DNA from: Syntrophaceae bacterium
GTDB lineage: Bacteria; Desulfobacterota; DTXE01
DNA length: 6,480 nt
Reading direction: 5' to 3'
Assembly: GCA_012962595.1 (NCBI GenBank)
Contig: DTXE01000443.1
Coordinates: 1-6,480, forward strand
The translations under genes and the position numbers were made by a program. Positions 1 through 6,480 of the stretch are shown piece after piece; position 1 is the first letter of the stretch, and each line of letters begins with the position of its first letter. The notes under the pieces are model-generated. The model saw nothing but the letters and a program-made list of their open reading frames with translations, was not told where the DNA came from and made no database searches.

Positions 1-62
1 GATTTGGGATTTGGTATTTTGAATTTCAATCCCTGCCTATATTGCATTTTCATTCTTCTTTG

Positions 63-77
63 TGGCCTGAAGGGCCA
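63..77. repeat. Short perfect inverted repeat (hairpin)
   Basis: TGGCC (63-67) and GGCCA (73-77) pair around a 5-base TGAAG spacer. No T-run follows, so it is not a convincing intrinsic terminator, although it could be a weak 3' hairpin for a gene left of the window. It sits 4 bases before the parS-like palindrome. Confidence 0.4.
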
Positions 78-81
78 TGAA

Positions 82-97
82 TGTTTCACATGAAATA
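82..97. promoter_or_regulatory. parS-like ParB-binding site candidate
   Basis: The 16-mer TGTTTCACATGAAATA matches the widely conserved chromosomal parS palindrome TGTTTCACGTGAAACA at 14 of 16 positions. The left half-site is perfect; the two differences are G-to-A at position 9 (in the central CpG) and C-to-T at position 15. Both are transitions, as expected from decay of a true site. The central CG is usually well conserved in functional parS, so binding may be weak or lost. No parA or parB gene is visible here. Confidence 0.35.
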
Positions 98-165
98 TTG
101 TAAAGATTGCCCTCCTTGTGCTATATTACCCATGCCTTATTCTGACATGGATTGTATCCTTGCTA

Positions 166-2243
<2,078 letters not shown>

Positions 2244-2288
2244 GAGCAGAGAGCGTAGTGGTTCTTAGCTCCAAGCTCTTAGCTACAC
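2244..2288. repeat. Short-word repeat filler between ligA and acyP
   Basis: The spacer repeats the words AGAGC/AGAGAGC and TTAGCT/AAGCTCTTAGCT. The element TTAGCT occurs twice (2264-2269 and 2279-2284) around CCAAGCTC. It does not form a clean stem with a T-run, so I do not call a terminator, and transcription could pass into acyP. Confidence 0.4.
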
Positions 2289-2301
2289 GAGGGAGTTAAT
2301 T

Positions 2302-2583
2302 ATGTCCATGGTTAGAGCTCATGTCATTATCCACGGGGTGGTTCAGGGTGTCTTCTTTCGAGCCCATACCAGGGATGAGGCTAAGAGATATAACCTTACG
2401 GGATGGGTCAGAAATAGAAGAGATGGAGGAGTGGAGGCCATTTTTGAAGGGAGAGAAGATGATGTGAAAAGGGTGCTTGACTGGTGTCATAAGGGGCCAC
2501 CTTGGGCCCACGTCACCAATGTGCATGTGGATTGGGAAGACTATACCGGCGAATTTAAGGATTTTTCTATTATCTATAGGTGA
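2302..2583 (+). CDS. acyP: Acylphosphatase
   Basis: A 93-residue small cytosolic enzyme that hydrolyses carboxyl-phosphate bonds of acyl phosphates. The first signature, HGVVQGVFFR (11-20), contains catalytic Arg20. The second, GWVRNRRDGGVEAIFEG (34-50), contains catalytic Asn38. Length is typical of the single-domain family; there is no HypF-like extension. A good Shine-Dalgarno GAGGGAG (2289-2295) sits 6 bases before ATG 2302. A second in-frame ATG at codon 3 is less well placed. It lies 58 bp after ligA and 52 bp before proC on the same strand, so co-transcription is likely. Its physiological substrate cannot be told from the sequence. Confidence 0.95.
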   Translation: MSMVRAHVIIHGVVQGVFFRAHTRDEAKRYNLTGWVRNRRDGGVEAIFEGREDDVKRVLDWCHKGPPWAHVTNVHVDWEDYTGEFKDFSIIYR

Positions 2584-2622
2584 GCTTTTTCAGTTCTCTG
2601 GTACTGATTAAATGATACTCAA

Positions 2623-2629
2623 AAGGAGG
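2623..2629 (+). promoter_or_regulatory. Shine-Dalgarno that fixes the proC start
   Basis: AAGGAGG lies 6 bases upstream of ATG 2636. An in-frame ATG at 2612 lies upstream of this site and has no comparable sequence before it, so translation should begin at 2636. Confidence 0.85.
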
Positions 2630-2635
2630 CTCAAT

Positions 2636-3451
2636 ATGCTTAAGGAAAAGAAGATAGGGTTCATAGGGGCGGGTAATATGGCAGAGGCCCTTATAAAGGG
2701 TGTGGTTAAAAAAGGGATTATAGACCCTAAAAATATCATGGCATCAGATGTAGTTACCCAGCGTTTAGATTATATGAGGGAAACCTATGGTATAAGAGCT
2801 ATGAAAGACAATATAAAACTGGTTTCGGAAAGTGACATGGTGGTTCTGGCAGTAAAACCTGGAGATGTTTATCACGTCTTAGATGAAATAAAGGGCCACT
2901 TAAGCTCAAAAAAACTTCTCATTTCTATAGCTGCCGGGATTGGACTTACCAGCATTGAAAGAAGACTTAAAAAGGGAAGTCGGGTTATACGTGTTATGCC
3001 TAATACCCCGGCACTTATATTAGAAGGTGCCAGCGCCCTTTCTAAAGGCACATTTGCTACTGACAGAGATCTGGAAGATGTAGAGGCCTTGTTTAATGCT
3101 GTGGGGGAGGTGGCTATAGTAAAAGAACAAATGATGGATGCAGTAACTGGCCTTTCAGGGAGTGGTCCAGCCTATGTATTTATGATTATAGAGGCATTAT
3201 CAGACGCCGGTGTGAAGATGGGATTAAGCCGTGAGCTTGCTGAGTTCCTCACCCTCCAGACCATAATTGGTGCAGCAAAATTGGTAAAGCAATCTGGGGA
3301 GCACCCGGGCAGATTAAAGGACAGGGTGGCTTCTCCGGCTGGGACTACCATCGCCGGTATCCATATACTCGAAAAGGAGAGATTAAGAGGCATTCTCATG
3401 GACGCTGTTGAGGCAGCCACCAAGCGCTCCCAAGAGTTGGGTGAGAGTTAG
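2636..3451 (+). CDS. proC: Pyrroline-5-carboxylate reductase
   Basis: Catalyses the last step of proline synthesis, NAD(P)H-dependent reduction of 1-pyrroline-5-carboxylate to L-proline, in the cytoplasm. The 271-residue protein matches the usual family size. The N-terminal Rossmann fold starts with IGFIGAGNMAEALI (7-20). VVLAVKP (69-75) and RVMPNTPA (119-126) are the conserved cofactor and active-site segments. The C-terminal dimerisation and substrate domain carries GLSGSGPAY (172-180) and the signature around HPGRLKDRVASPAGTTIAGI (223-242). The family's usual VTSPGGTT is here VASPAGTT, a mild variation. The start is chosen by the AAGGAGG at 2623-2629. The 3' end converges on nadC. Confidence 0.96.
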   Translation: MLKEKKIGFIGAGNMAEALIKGVVKKGIIDPKNIMASDVVTQRLDYMRETYGIRAMKDNIKLVSESDMVVLAVKPGDVYHVLDEIKGHLSSKKLLISIAAGIGLTSIERRLKKGSRVIRVMPNTPALILEGASALSKGTFATDRDLEDVEALFNAVGEVAIVKEQMMDAVTGLSGSGPAYVFMIIEALSDAGVKMGLSRELAEFLTLQTIIGAAKLVKQSGEHPGRLKDRVASPAGTTIAGIHILEKERLRGILMDAVEAATKRSQELGES

Positions 3452-3482
3452 GTGAGAATTCAGAATGGAGAGTTTTACTTGC
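3452..3482. other. Convergent gap between proC and nadC
   Basis: Only 31 bases separate the two stop codons. The gap contains the filler GAATTCAGAATGG. I see no GC-rich stem followed by a T-run on either strand, so opposing transcripts may overlap here or rely on another termination mechanism. Confidence 0.5.
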
Positions 3483-4319
3483 TTATATCCATGTGTTAAT
3501 CAAATCCATGTCTATATCTACTGCTCTAGCAGAATGTGTTAGGGCCCCTATAGATATAAGATCCACCCCTGTTTTTGCTATCTCTTCCACATTGTGGAGT
3601 GTAATGCCCCCGGATGCCTCAACAATCATCTTTCCATCTATGATCTTTACGGCCTTTCTCATGGTTTCAATATCCATATTGTCTAAGAGTACCGCATCCA
3701 CTTTGGCATTAAGCGCCTCCTTTACACCTTCTAAGTCCCGAACCTCAACCTCGATTTTTAGGGTGTGAGGTGTACCCTCTCGTGCTTTCCTTATGGCCTC
3801 AAAGATACTGCCGCAGGCCACAATATGGTTATCCTTTATGAGAACCCCATCAAATAAACCAAATCGGTGATTAAATCCTCCCCCGGCCTTCACAGCATCC
3901 TTTTCTAGCTTTCTTAATACCGGTGTTGTTTTTCTTGTGTCAATAATCTTAACGGGGTATCCCTTGACTCTTTCCACAAACCGATGGGTTAGAGTGGCGA
4001 TACCTGAAAGTCTCTGCAAAAAATTGAGAGCTACCCTTTCTCCCATGAGAAGATCCATTGCCCTGCCAGTAATCTTAGCAATGACTGTGCTATCTGAAAT
4101 CATATCTCCATCATTAAATGATTCCTCAAACTGGGTTTCAGGATTCAGGATTTTAAAAACTCTTCTTGCCACAGTTATACCGGCTAGGATAAGATCCTCT
4201 TTGGCCCTAATTTCTGCTATGCCCTTAAGTCTAGGGTCAATAAGAGATGAAGTAGTTATATCACCAGTGCCTATATCTTCCTCAAGGGCCCTTCTTATAA
4301 CCTCATCATATTCTGTCAT
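3483..4319 (-). CDS. nadC: Nicotinate-nucleotide diphosphorylase (carboxylating)
   Basis: Quinolinate phosphoribosyltransferase, which converts quinolinate and PRPP to nicotinate mononucleotide, CO2 and pyrophosphate in de novo NAD synthesis. The 278-residue protein has the family order of motifs: ALEEDIGTGDITT (11-23), RLSGIAT (103-109), DTRKTTP (127-133), KAGGGFNHRFGL (144-155), KDNH (162-165), IEVEV (189-193), VLLDNM (210-215), EASGGIT (234-240) and ISIGALTHS (255-263). Val134 replaces the glycine often found after DTRKTTP; this position varies in related enzymes as far as I recall. No strong Shine-Dalgarno precedes the ATG (complement of 4317-4319), but the N-terminal ALEED motif begins close behind it, supporting this start. 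nadA and nadB are not in the window, so the gene appears to stand alone. Confidence 0.96.
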   Translation of the reverse strand: MTEYDEVIRRALEEDIGTGDITTSSLIDPRLKGIAEIRAKEDLILAGITVARRVFKILNPETQFEESFNDGDMISDSTVIAKITGRAMDLLMGERVALNFLQRLSGIATLTHRFVERVKGYPVKIIDTRKTTPVLRKLEKDAVKAGGGFNHRFGLFDGVLIKDNHIVACGSIFEAIRKAREGTPHTLKIEVEVRDLEGVKEALNAKVDAVLLDNMDIETMRKAVKIIDGKMIVEASGGITLHNVEEIAKTGVDLISIGALTHSARAVDIDMDLINTWI

Positions 4320-4374
4320 CTCTTTATCTTCCGTCCGTGCTGGTGATCAAACAACATTTTGGAGGCTCAGTCAA

Positions 4375-4510
4375 TCAAAAATGGGTGGAGGGAAAAGGGG
4401 ACGGTTCTATTTTTTCTCTCTCTTTTTCTACGACCTTCCTCGGTCGCCCCCTCTTCCTGATGAGTTCTTCTATCTTGTATGCCTTACTTATCTGACACTC
4501 CTGTTTAAAA
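4375..4510 (-). pseudogene. 3' remnant of a probable REP-associated (Y1-type) transposase
   Basis: Read on the minus strand, this stretch encodes about 45 residues ending at a TGA (complement of 4375-4377). They include the basic and acidic tail KIEELIRKRGRPRKVV followed by EKIEPSPFP. This GRPRK...EKIEPSPF tail resembles, from memory, C-termini of REP-associated tyrosine transposases, where the gene end overlaps a GGGGACGGTTCTATTTTT repeat exactly as here. The catalytic domain (HUH histidines and Y1 tyrosine) is absent: continuing the frame upstream runs antisense into the signal peptide of the next gene, where it looks like chance coding. It is therefore a truncated relic, not a working transposase. 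An alternative is a chance open frame through a repeat. Confidence 0.45.
4393..4404 (+). repeat. REP-like element, copy 1 (AAAAGGGGACGG)
   Basis: AAAAGGGGACGG recurs exactly at 6377-6388, about 2 kb away and in the same orientation. Here it continues as TTCTATTTTTT and coincides with the tail codons of the transposase remnant. Confidence 0.55.
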
Positions 4511-4534
4511 AATACTTGACTCAATTTAGAATAG

Positions 4535-5464
4535 ATGTTATTGGCTTCCACCAAAGTGAAAAATACAAAATATATATTTATTTTATTGCTATTGGTATCC
4601 GTTGGTCTTATTTCCACCAACCTTTGTTACAGTTCTGACAATAAAACCAAAATCCCGGATTGGTTAAAGCGCATCGACATTGGTGTTGATGTAGGAACTG
4701 GCCAGAAGCCACGCATTTATTTCGAAACCGTCCAACCTTTATATCAACGTGCAAGTAAGCAAAATACTTTCTTCATCCAACCAAGATATTCATTGGAAAG
4801 CGGAGACAGTGCCTATAACCTTGGCTTAGGATATAGGAGATTGTTACATAACAATAGTGTGTTATTAGGCATTAACAGTTTCTTTGATTATCAGGATCCC
4901 GGTGACCATTATCGCATAGGCTTTGGGATCGAGACTTTTATAAATCAGATAGAGTTTAGAGGAAACAGCTATATCGGGCTTTCCCCCAGAAGAAAAATGT
5001 ATGAGACTTCAAGCATCATAAGGTATGAAAAGGCAGCAGATGGTCTTGATGCTGAACTAGGTCTGCCCCTTCCCTACCTGAACTGGATAAAAGTTCACGC
5101 AGGAGGTTATTGGTATAATTACGAGAACTTTAGCGACAAAGGAGGCTGGAAGATAAGGAGTGAGATAAAACCCTTTAGATTTAGCACCATAAATCTAATA
5201 GTATATGATGACAACAAAGGTGATACCGAGGTTAGGGTAGATGCAAGGGTAGCTATTCCATTTGAAGTTTTTTACGGCAAAGACAAATTAAACAGATTAA
5301 AGAAACTATGCAACATCGGTTTTTCCAAAAAGGCCTATCCTGAAAAAATCTACCATATTACCAGAACTTTGGACAGAGTTGAAAGAGAGTATAAGATAGA
5401 AGTGGAGAAATGGACTGAGTCCAAAATTGGTGGTGTAATCGTAGAAATCAAGAGAGGCAATTAA
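4535..5464 (+). CDS. Inverse autotransporter (intimin/invasin-type) beta-barrel protein lacking a passenger
   Basis: Exported outer-membrane protein of 309 aa. A signal peptide (about residues 8-34) has a Lys-rich start, the core YIFILLLLVSVGLI and likely cleavage near CYS-S. Residues about 46-245 match the inverse-autotransporter barrel: LGLGYRRLL (96-104), VLLGINSFFDYQDPGDHYR (109-127), IGFGIE (128-133), GNSYIGLS (143-150), ADGLDAELGLPLPYL (168-182) and alternating strands ending VRVDARVAIPF (233-243). The post-barrel periplasmic helix is present (LDRVEREYKIEVEKW, 279-293), the counterpart of the intimin-family linker. Intimins and invasins continue there into Ig-like repeats, but this protein stops at residue 309. 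No LysM domain is seen at the N terminus. Neither ATG 4535 nor the in-frame GTG at 4556 has a clear ribosome-binding site; the GTG start would give a tidier signal peptide. The next gene begins one base after the stop. Confidence 0.85.
   Translation: MLLASTKVKNTKYIFILLLLVSVGLISTNLCYSSDNKTKIPDWLKRIDIGVDVGTGQKPRIYFETVQPLYQRASKQNTFFIQPRYSLESGDSAYNLGLGYRRLLHNNSVLLGINSFFDYQDPGDHYRIGFGIETFINQIEFRGNSYIGLSPRRKMYETSSIIRYEKAADGLDAELGLPLPYLNWIKVHAGGYWYNYENFSDKGGWKIRSEIKPFRFSTINLIVYDDNKGDTEVRVDARVAIPFEVFYGKDKLNRLKKLCNIGFSKKAYPEKIYHITRTLDRVEREYKIEVEKWTESKIGGVIVEIKRGN
5451..5457 (+). promoter_or_regulatory. Shine-Dalgarno for the GTG-started downstream gene
   Basis: AGAGAGG lies inside the last codons of the barrel gene, 8 bases before GTG 5466. 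With the stop codon at 5462-5464 and a single intervening base, this arrangement favours translational coupling. Confidence 0.6.
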
Positions 5465-5465
5465 G

Positions 5466-6155
5466 GTGATTAAAGGGGGATCAAAGACGAGGATTTTTAT
5501 AATATTTATTTTTTCTGGAATTATATTATCTACAATATGTCAATATAGCTATGCCCAACCTAATCCTGCTTTCTATGGAGATGCGGGAAGTGAAGTAAGT
5601 GGTACTTATACTATAACCATAAAAAAGATAGAGATTTCCCAGGATGGGAGTACTTTTATTACTGTGGGTGAAGGAGATCTGACTTTTAATATAGCTGGGG
5701 GAAGTGCTGGAGCTACTATAGGTAATTATGTGACTAATTCTTCAATCCCCCCAGGTACATATACAACAATTAGAATAACCCTCTCAAGAACAATAACCAT
5801 AAAGGGTAGAAGTGGTAACCAAGGAGGCAATTACTATTATACAACTACCTCTGCGGGTCAGGTGAGTGGCTTTTATAAGGCTGGTTCTGTGGCTGTAGGG
5901 TCTTGGCCTCCTGGTGATTATGCCGCTGTTTCATTTCAAGTTCCTTCTGATGCTGAAGGTGAGGCCGGAGAAACATTAGAGATAATTGGAGATGATATGA
6001 GAACCACCAAGGATTTTGTCAACCCTATAGTTGTAAAGGCAGGAGAAACCCAGACCATCTCTATTAGTTTTAATACACAACGTATGATTGGGTTTGAAGC
6101 AGCTGGCCCAAACTATATTTTCTATCCTATGCCCCCTGAGGAATCAGCTGAATAG
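5466..6155 (+). CDS. Exported beta-rich protein coupled to the barrel gene
   Basis: Encodes 229 aa beginning at GTG. Residues 8-30 form a signal peptide (KTR, then IFIIFIFSGIILSTI) with likely cleavage SYA-QPN after residue 30. There is no lipobox cysteine and no later membrane segment, so the mature form of about 199 aa should be periplasmic or secreted. The sequence is rich in Gly, Ser, Thr and alternating hydrophobic residues. YTITIKKIEIS (48-58), DLTFNI (71-76) and PPGTYTTIRITL (95-106) recall the strand pattern of DUF4382-type domains, a weak by-eye likeness. A second beta half follows (YAAVSFQVP, 152-160; GETQTISISF, 193-202), then a Pro/Glu-rich tail. I do not recognise an enzyme motif. 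Coupling to a passenger-less barrel suggests it is the barrel's partner or cargo; this is inference. It could instead be an independent envelope protein. Confidence 0.75.
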   Translation: MIKGGSKTRIFIIFIFSGIILSTICQYSYAQPNPAFYGDAGSEVSGTYTITIKKIEISQDGSTFITVGEGDLTFNIAGGSAGATIGNYVTNSSIPPGTYTTIRITLSRTITIKGRSGNQGGNYYYTTTSAGQVSGFYKAGSVAVGSWPPGDYAAVSFQVPSDAEGEAGETLEIIGDDMRTTKDFVNPIVVKAGETQTISISFNTQRMIGFEAAGPNYIFYPMPPEESAE

Positions 6156-6158
6156 AAA

Positions 6159-6168
6159 TTTTGTCCCC
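6159..6168 (-). repeat. REP-like fragment in inverted orientation
   Basis: TTTTGTCCCC on the + strand reads GGGGACAAAA on the minus strand, sharing the GGGGAC core of the copies at 4397-4402 and 6381-6386. It begins 4 bases after the stop codon of the exported-protein gene. Confidence 0.35.
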
Positions 6169-6282
6169 TCCTAACATTCCACTCAAAAGACCGCTATCGA
6201 GACCATCTATACCTTTTTGCTTTCCTCTCTGGTGAAAACATGCCGCTGCAAAGATACGGTTGGCAAGACGTAGGGGAAATTA

Positions 6283-6294
6283 GGGACACATCCC
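6283..6294. repeat. Mini-palindrome GGGACACATCCC
   Basis: GGGA and TCCC pair around CACA. The surrounding AAATTAGGGACACATCCC looks like another variant of REP-type repeats with a GGGACA core. Confidence 0.35.
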
Positions 6295-6376
6295 ATACTG
6301 TTCGGCACAAAATTTGCGTCTTCTAAAGTCGCAGAAAAATAAAATTACCTTCATTTTTTACTGACGGTGGACATAA

Positions 6377-6399
6377 AAAAGGGGACGGCAGGTTGTCCC
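6377..6399. repeat. REP-like hairpin, copy 2 (AAAAGGGGACGG with GTCCC arm)
   Basis: AAAAGGGGACGG (6377-6388) is identical to 4393-4404. Here it extends into a stem: GGGAC (6382-6386) pairs with GTCCC (6395-6399), with two further G-T pairs possible in RNA. There is no T-run after it, so it fits a REP element better than a terminator. Confidence 0.5.
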
Positions 6400-6406
6400 A
6401 AAATGA

Positions 6407-6422
6407 TGGCATGGAATCTGCT
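6407..6422 (+). promoter_or_regulatory. Candidate sigma-54 (-24/-12) promoter
   Basis: TGGCATGGAATCTGCT matches the -24/-12 consensus TGGCACG-N4-TTGCW except at two positions, and keeps the essential GG-N10-GC spacing (GG at 6408-6409, GC at 6420-6421). Transcription would start around 6433-6434 and run out of the window. A TATAAT at 6430-6435 is also present, but no good -35 box lies 16-18 bases before it. Confidence 0.4.
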
Positions 6423-6480
6423 GTAATGCTATAATTCCAAAAACCTGAGCAGGTGCATGTCATTCAAGGAATATAATCAA

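Larger units (their letters stand above)
1..165. other. Intergenic region upstream of ligA
   Basis: I see no coding sequence here. It opens with a tandem GATTTGG word (1-14) followed by similar AT-rich filler. A small inverted repeat (63-77) and a parS-like palindrome (82-97) follow, then the probable ligA promoter from 166. The GATTTGG-type filler resembles the degenerate simple-word sequence found between genes in several environmental anaerobe genomes; that comparison is from memory. The gene to the left is outside the window, so part of this stretch could be its 3' untranslated region. Confidence 0.6.
6156..6480. other. Non-coding region with REP-like debris
   Basis: I see no convincing gene on either strand. 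The stretch contains an inverted GGGGACAAAA fragment just after the preceding stop, a GGGA-CACA-TCCC mini-palindrome, a GGGGACGG...GTCCC hairpin and a sigma-54-like element near the end. The minus strand from about 6294 to 6165 has short open pieces broken by stops, but I could not match them to a known protein. It may be an old REP/transposase insertion site. Confidence 0.5.

Noticed and set aside
2612..2635. ATG 2612 as the start of ProC
   Set aside because: It has no Shine-Dalgarno, whereas AAGGAGG sits 6 bases before ATG 2636, which also gives a normal ProC N terminus.
4346..4374. nadC promoter on the minus strand (TTGACT, 17 bases, TTTGAT)
   Set aside because: The -10 box matches only 4/6 and lacks supporting features; possible, but too weak to list.
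4516..4544. Promoter for the barrel gene (TTGACT, 17 bases, TATTGG)
   Set aside because: The -10 box is poor and would lie downstream of ATG 4535. It would fit only if the GTG at 4556 were the start, so it was left unlisted.
4511..4620. N-terminal part of the minus-strand frame containing the transposase tail
   Set aside because: It runs antisense to the signal peptide of the barrel gene and shows no HUH or Y1 motif, so only the 3' part was kept as a remnant.
4616..4627. Lipobox at STNLC in the barrel protein
   Set aside because: The residues before Cys31 (T, N, L) do not fit the lipobox pattern, and an outer-membrane barrel needs no lipid anchor.
3937..4638. Long open frame on the + strand antisense to nadC, running into the next gap
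   Set aside because: It is a shadow of nadC with no recognisable domain and low-complexity composition. A sub-frame from ATG 4381 has GGAGG 15 bases upstream, too far to be a good ribosome-binding site, and its sequence is mostly antisense to the transposase tail.
5440..5490. Frameshift splitting one long gene into barrel and downstream protein
   Set aside because: The downstream frame has its own signal peptide and ribosome-binding site, so two genes is the simpler reading.
6165..6294. Minus-strand coding fragment in the right-hand gap
   Set aside because: Short open pieces are interrupted by stops and I could not match them convincingly to a transposase or any other family.

Overview
The window is chromosomal bacterial DNA, rather AT-rich, with compact housekeeping genes. 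It looks like a Gram-negative lineage: it encodes an outer-membrane barrel of the inverse autotransporter (intimin/invasin) type and has a sigma-54-like promoter near its right end. The style of the proteins, the short-word filler between genes and the REP/Y1-transposase debris fit a Desulfobacterota-like or related anaerobe. This placement is inference from style; no marker gene settles it.

Layout. Positions 1-227 are non-coding: a GATTTGG tandem, a small hairpin, a parS-like 16-mer and a plausible sigma-70 promoter. A co-directional + strand group follows: ligA (NAD-dependent DNA ligase, 671 aa from ATG 228), acyP (acylphosphatase) and proC (pyrroline-5-carboxylate reductase, start corrected to ATG 2636 by a strong Shine-Dalgarno). 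nadC (quinolinate phosphoribosyltransferase) lies on the minus strand and converges on proC with only about 30 bp between them. These four genes are complete, with the expected family motifs.

The right third is the accessory part. Between nadC and the next gene is what looks like the 3' end of a decayed REP-associated transposase, read on the minus strand and carrying an AAAAGGGGACGG repeat. Next come two secreted-protein genes on the + strand with one base between them. The first encodes an inverse-autotransporter beta-barrel that keeps the post-barrel helical linker and then stops, with no passenger domain. The second starts with GTG and encodes a 229-aa exported beta-rich protein weakly resembling the DUF4382 type. 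The most interesting reading is a split inverse autotransporter, with barrel and candidate surface or periplasmic partner on separate, translationally coupled genes. This is an inference from architecture and spacing.

The last 325 bases hold no recognisable gene. They contain several GGGGAC-type REP fragments, one an exact 12-bp copy of the repeat in the transposase remnant, and a TGGCAT-N5-CTGCT element with the GG-N10-GC spacing of a sigma-54 promoter, pointing out of the window.
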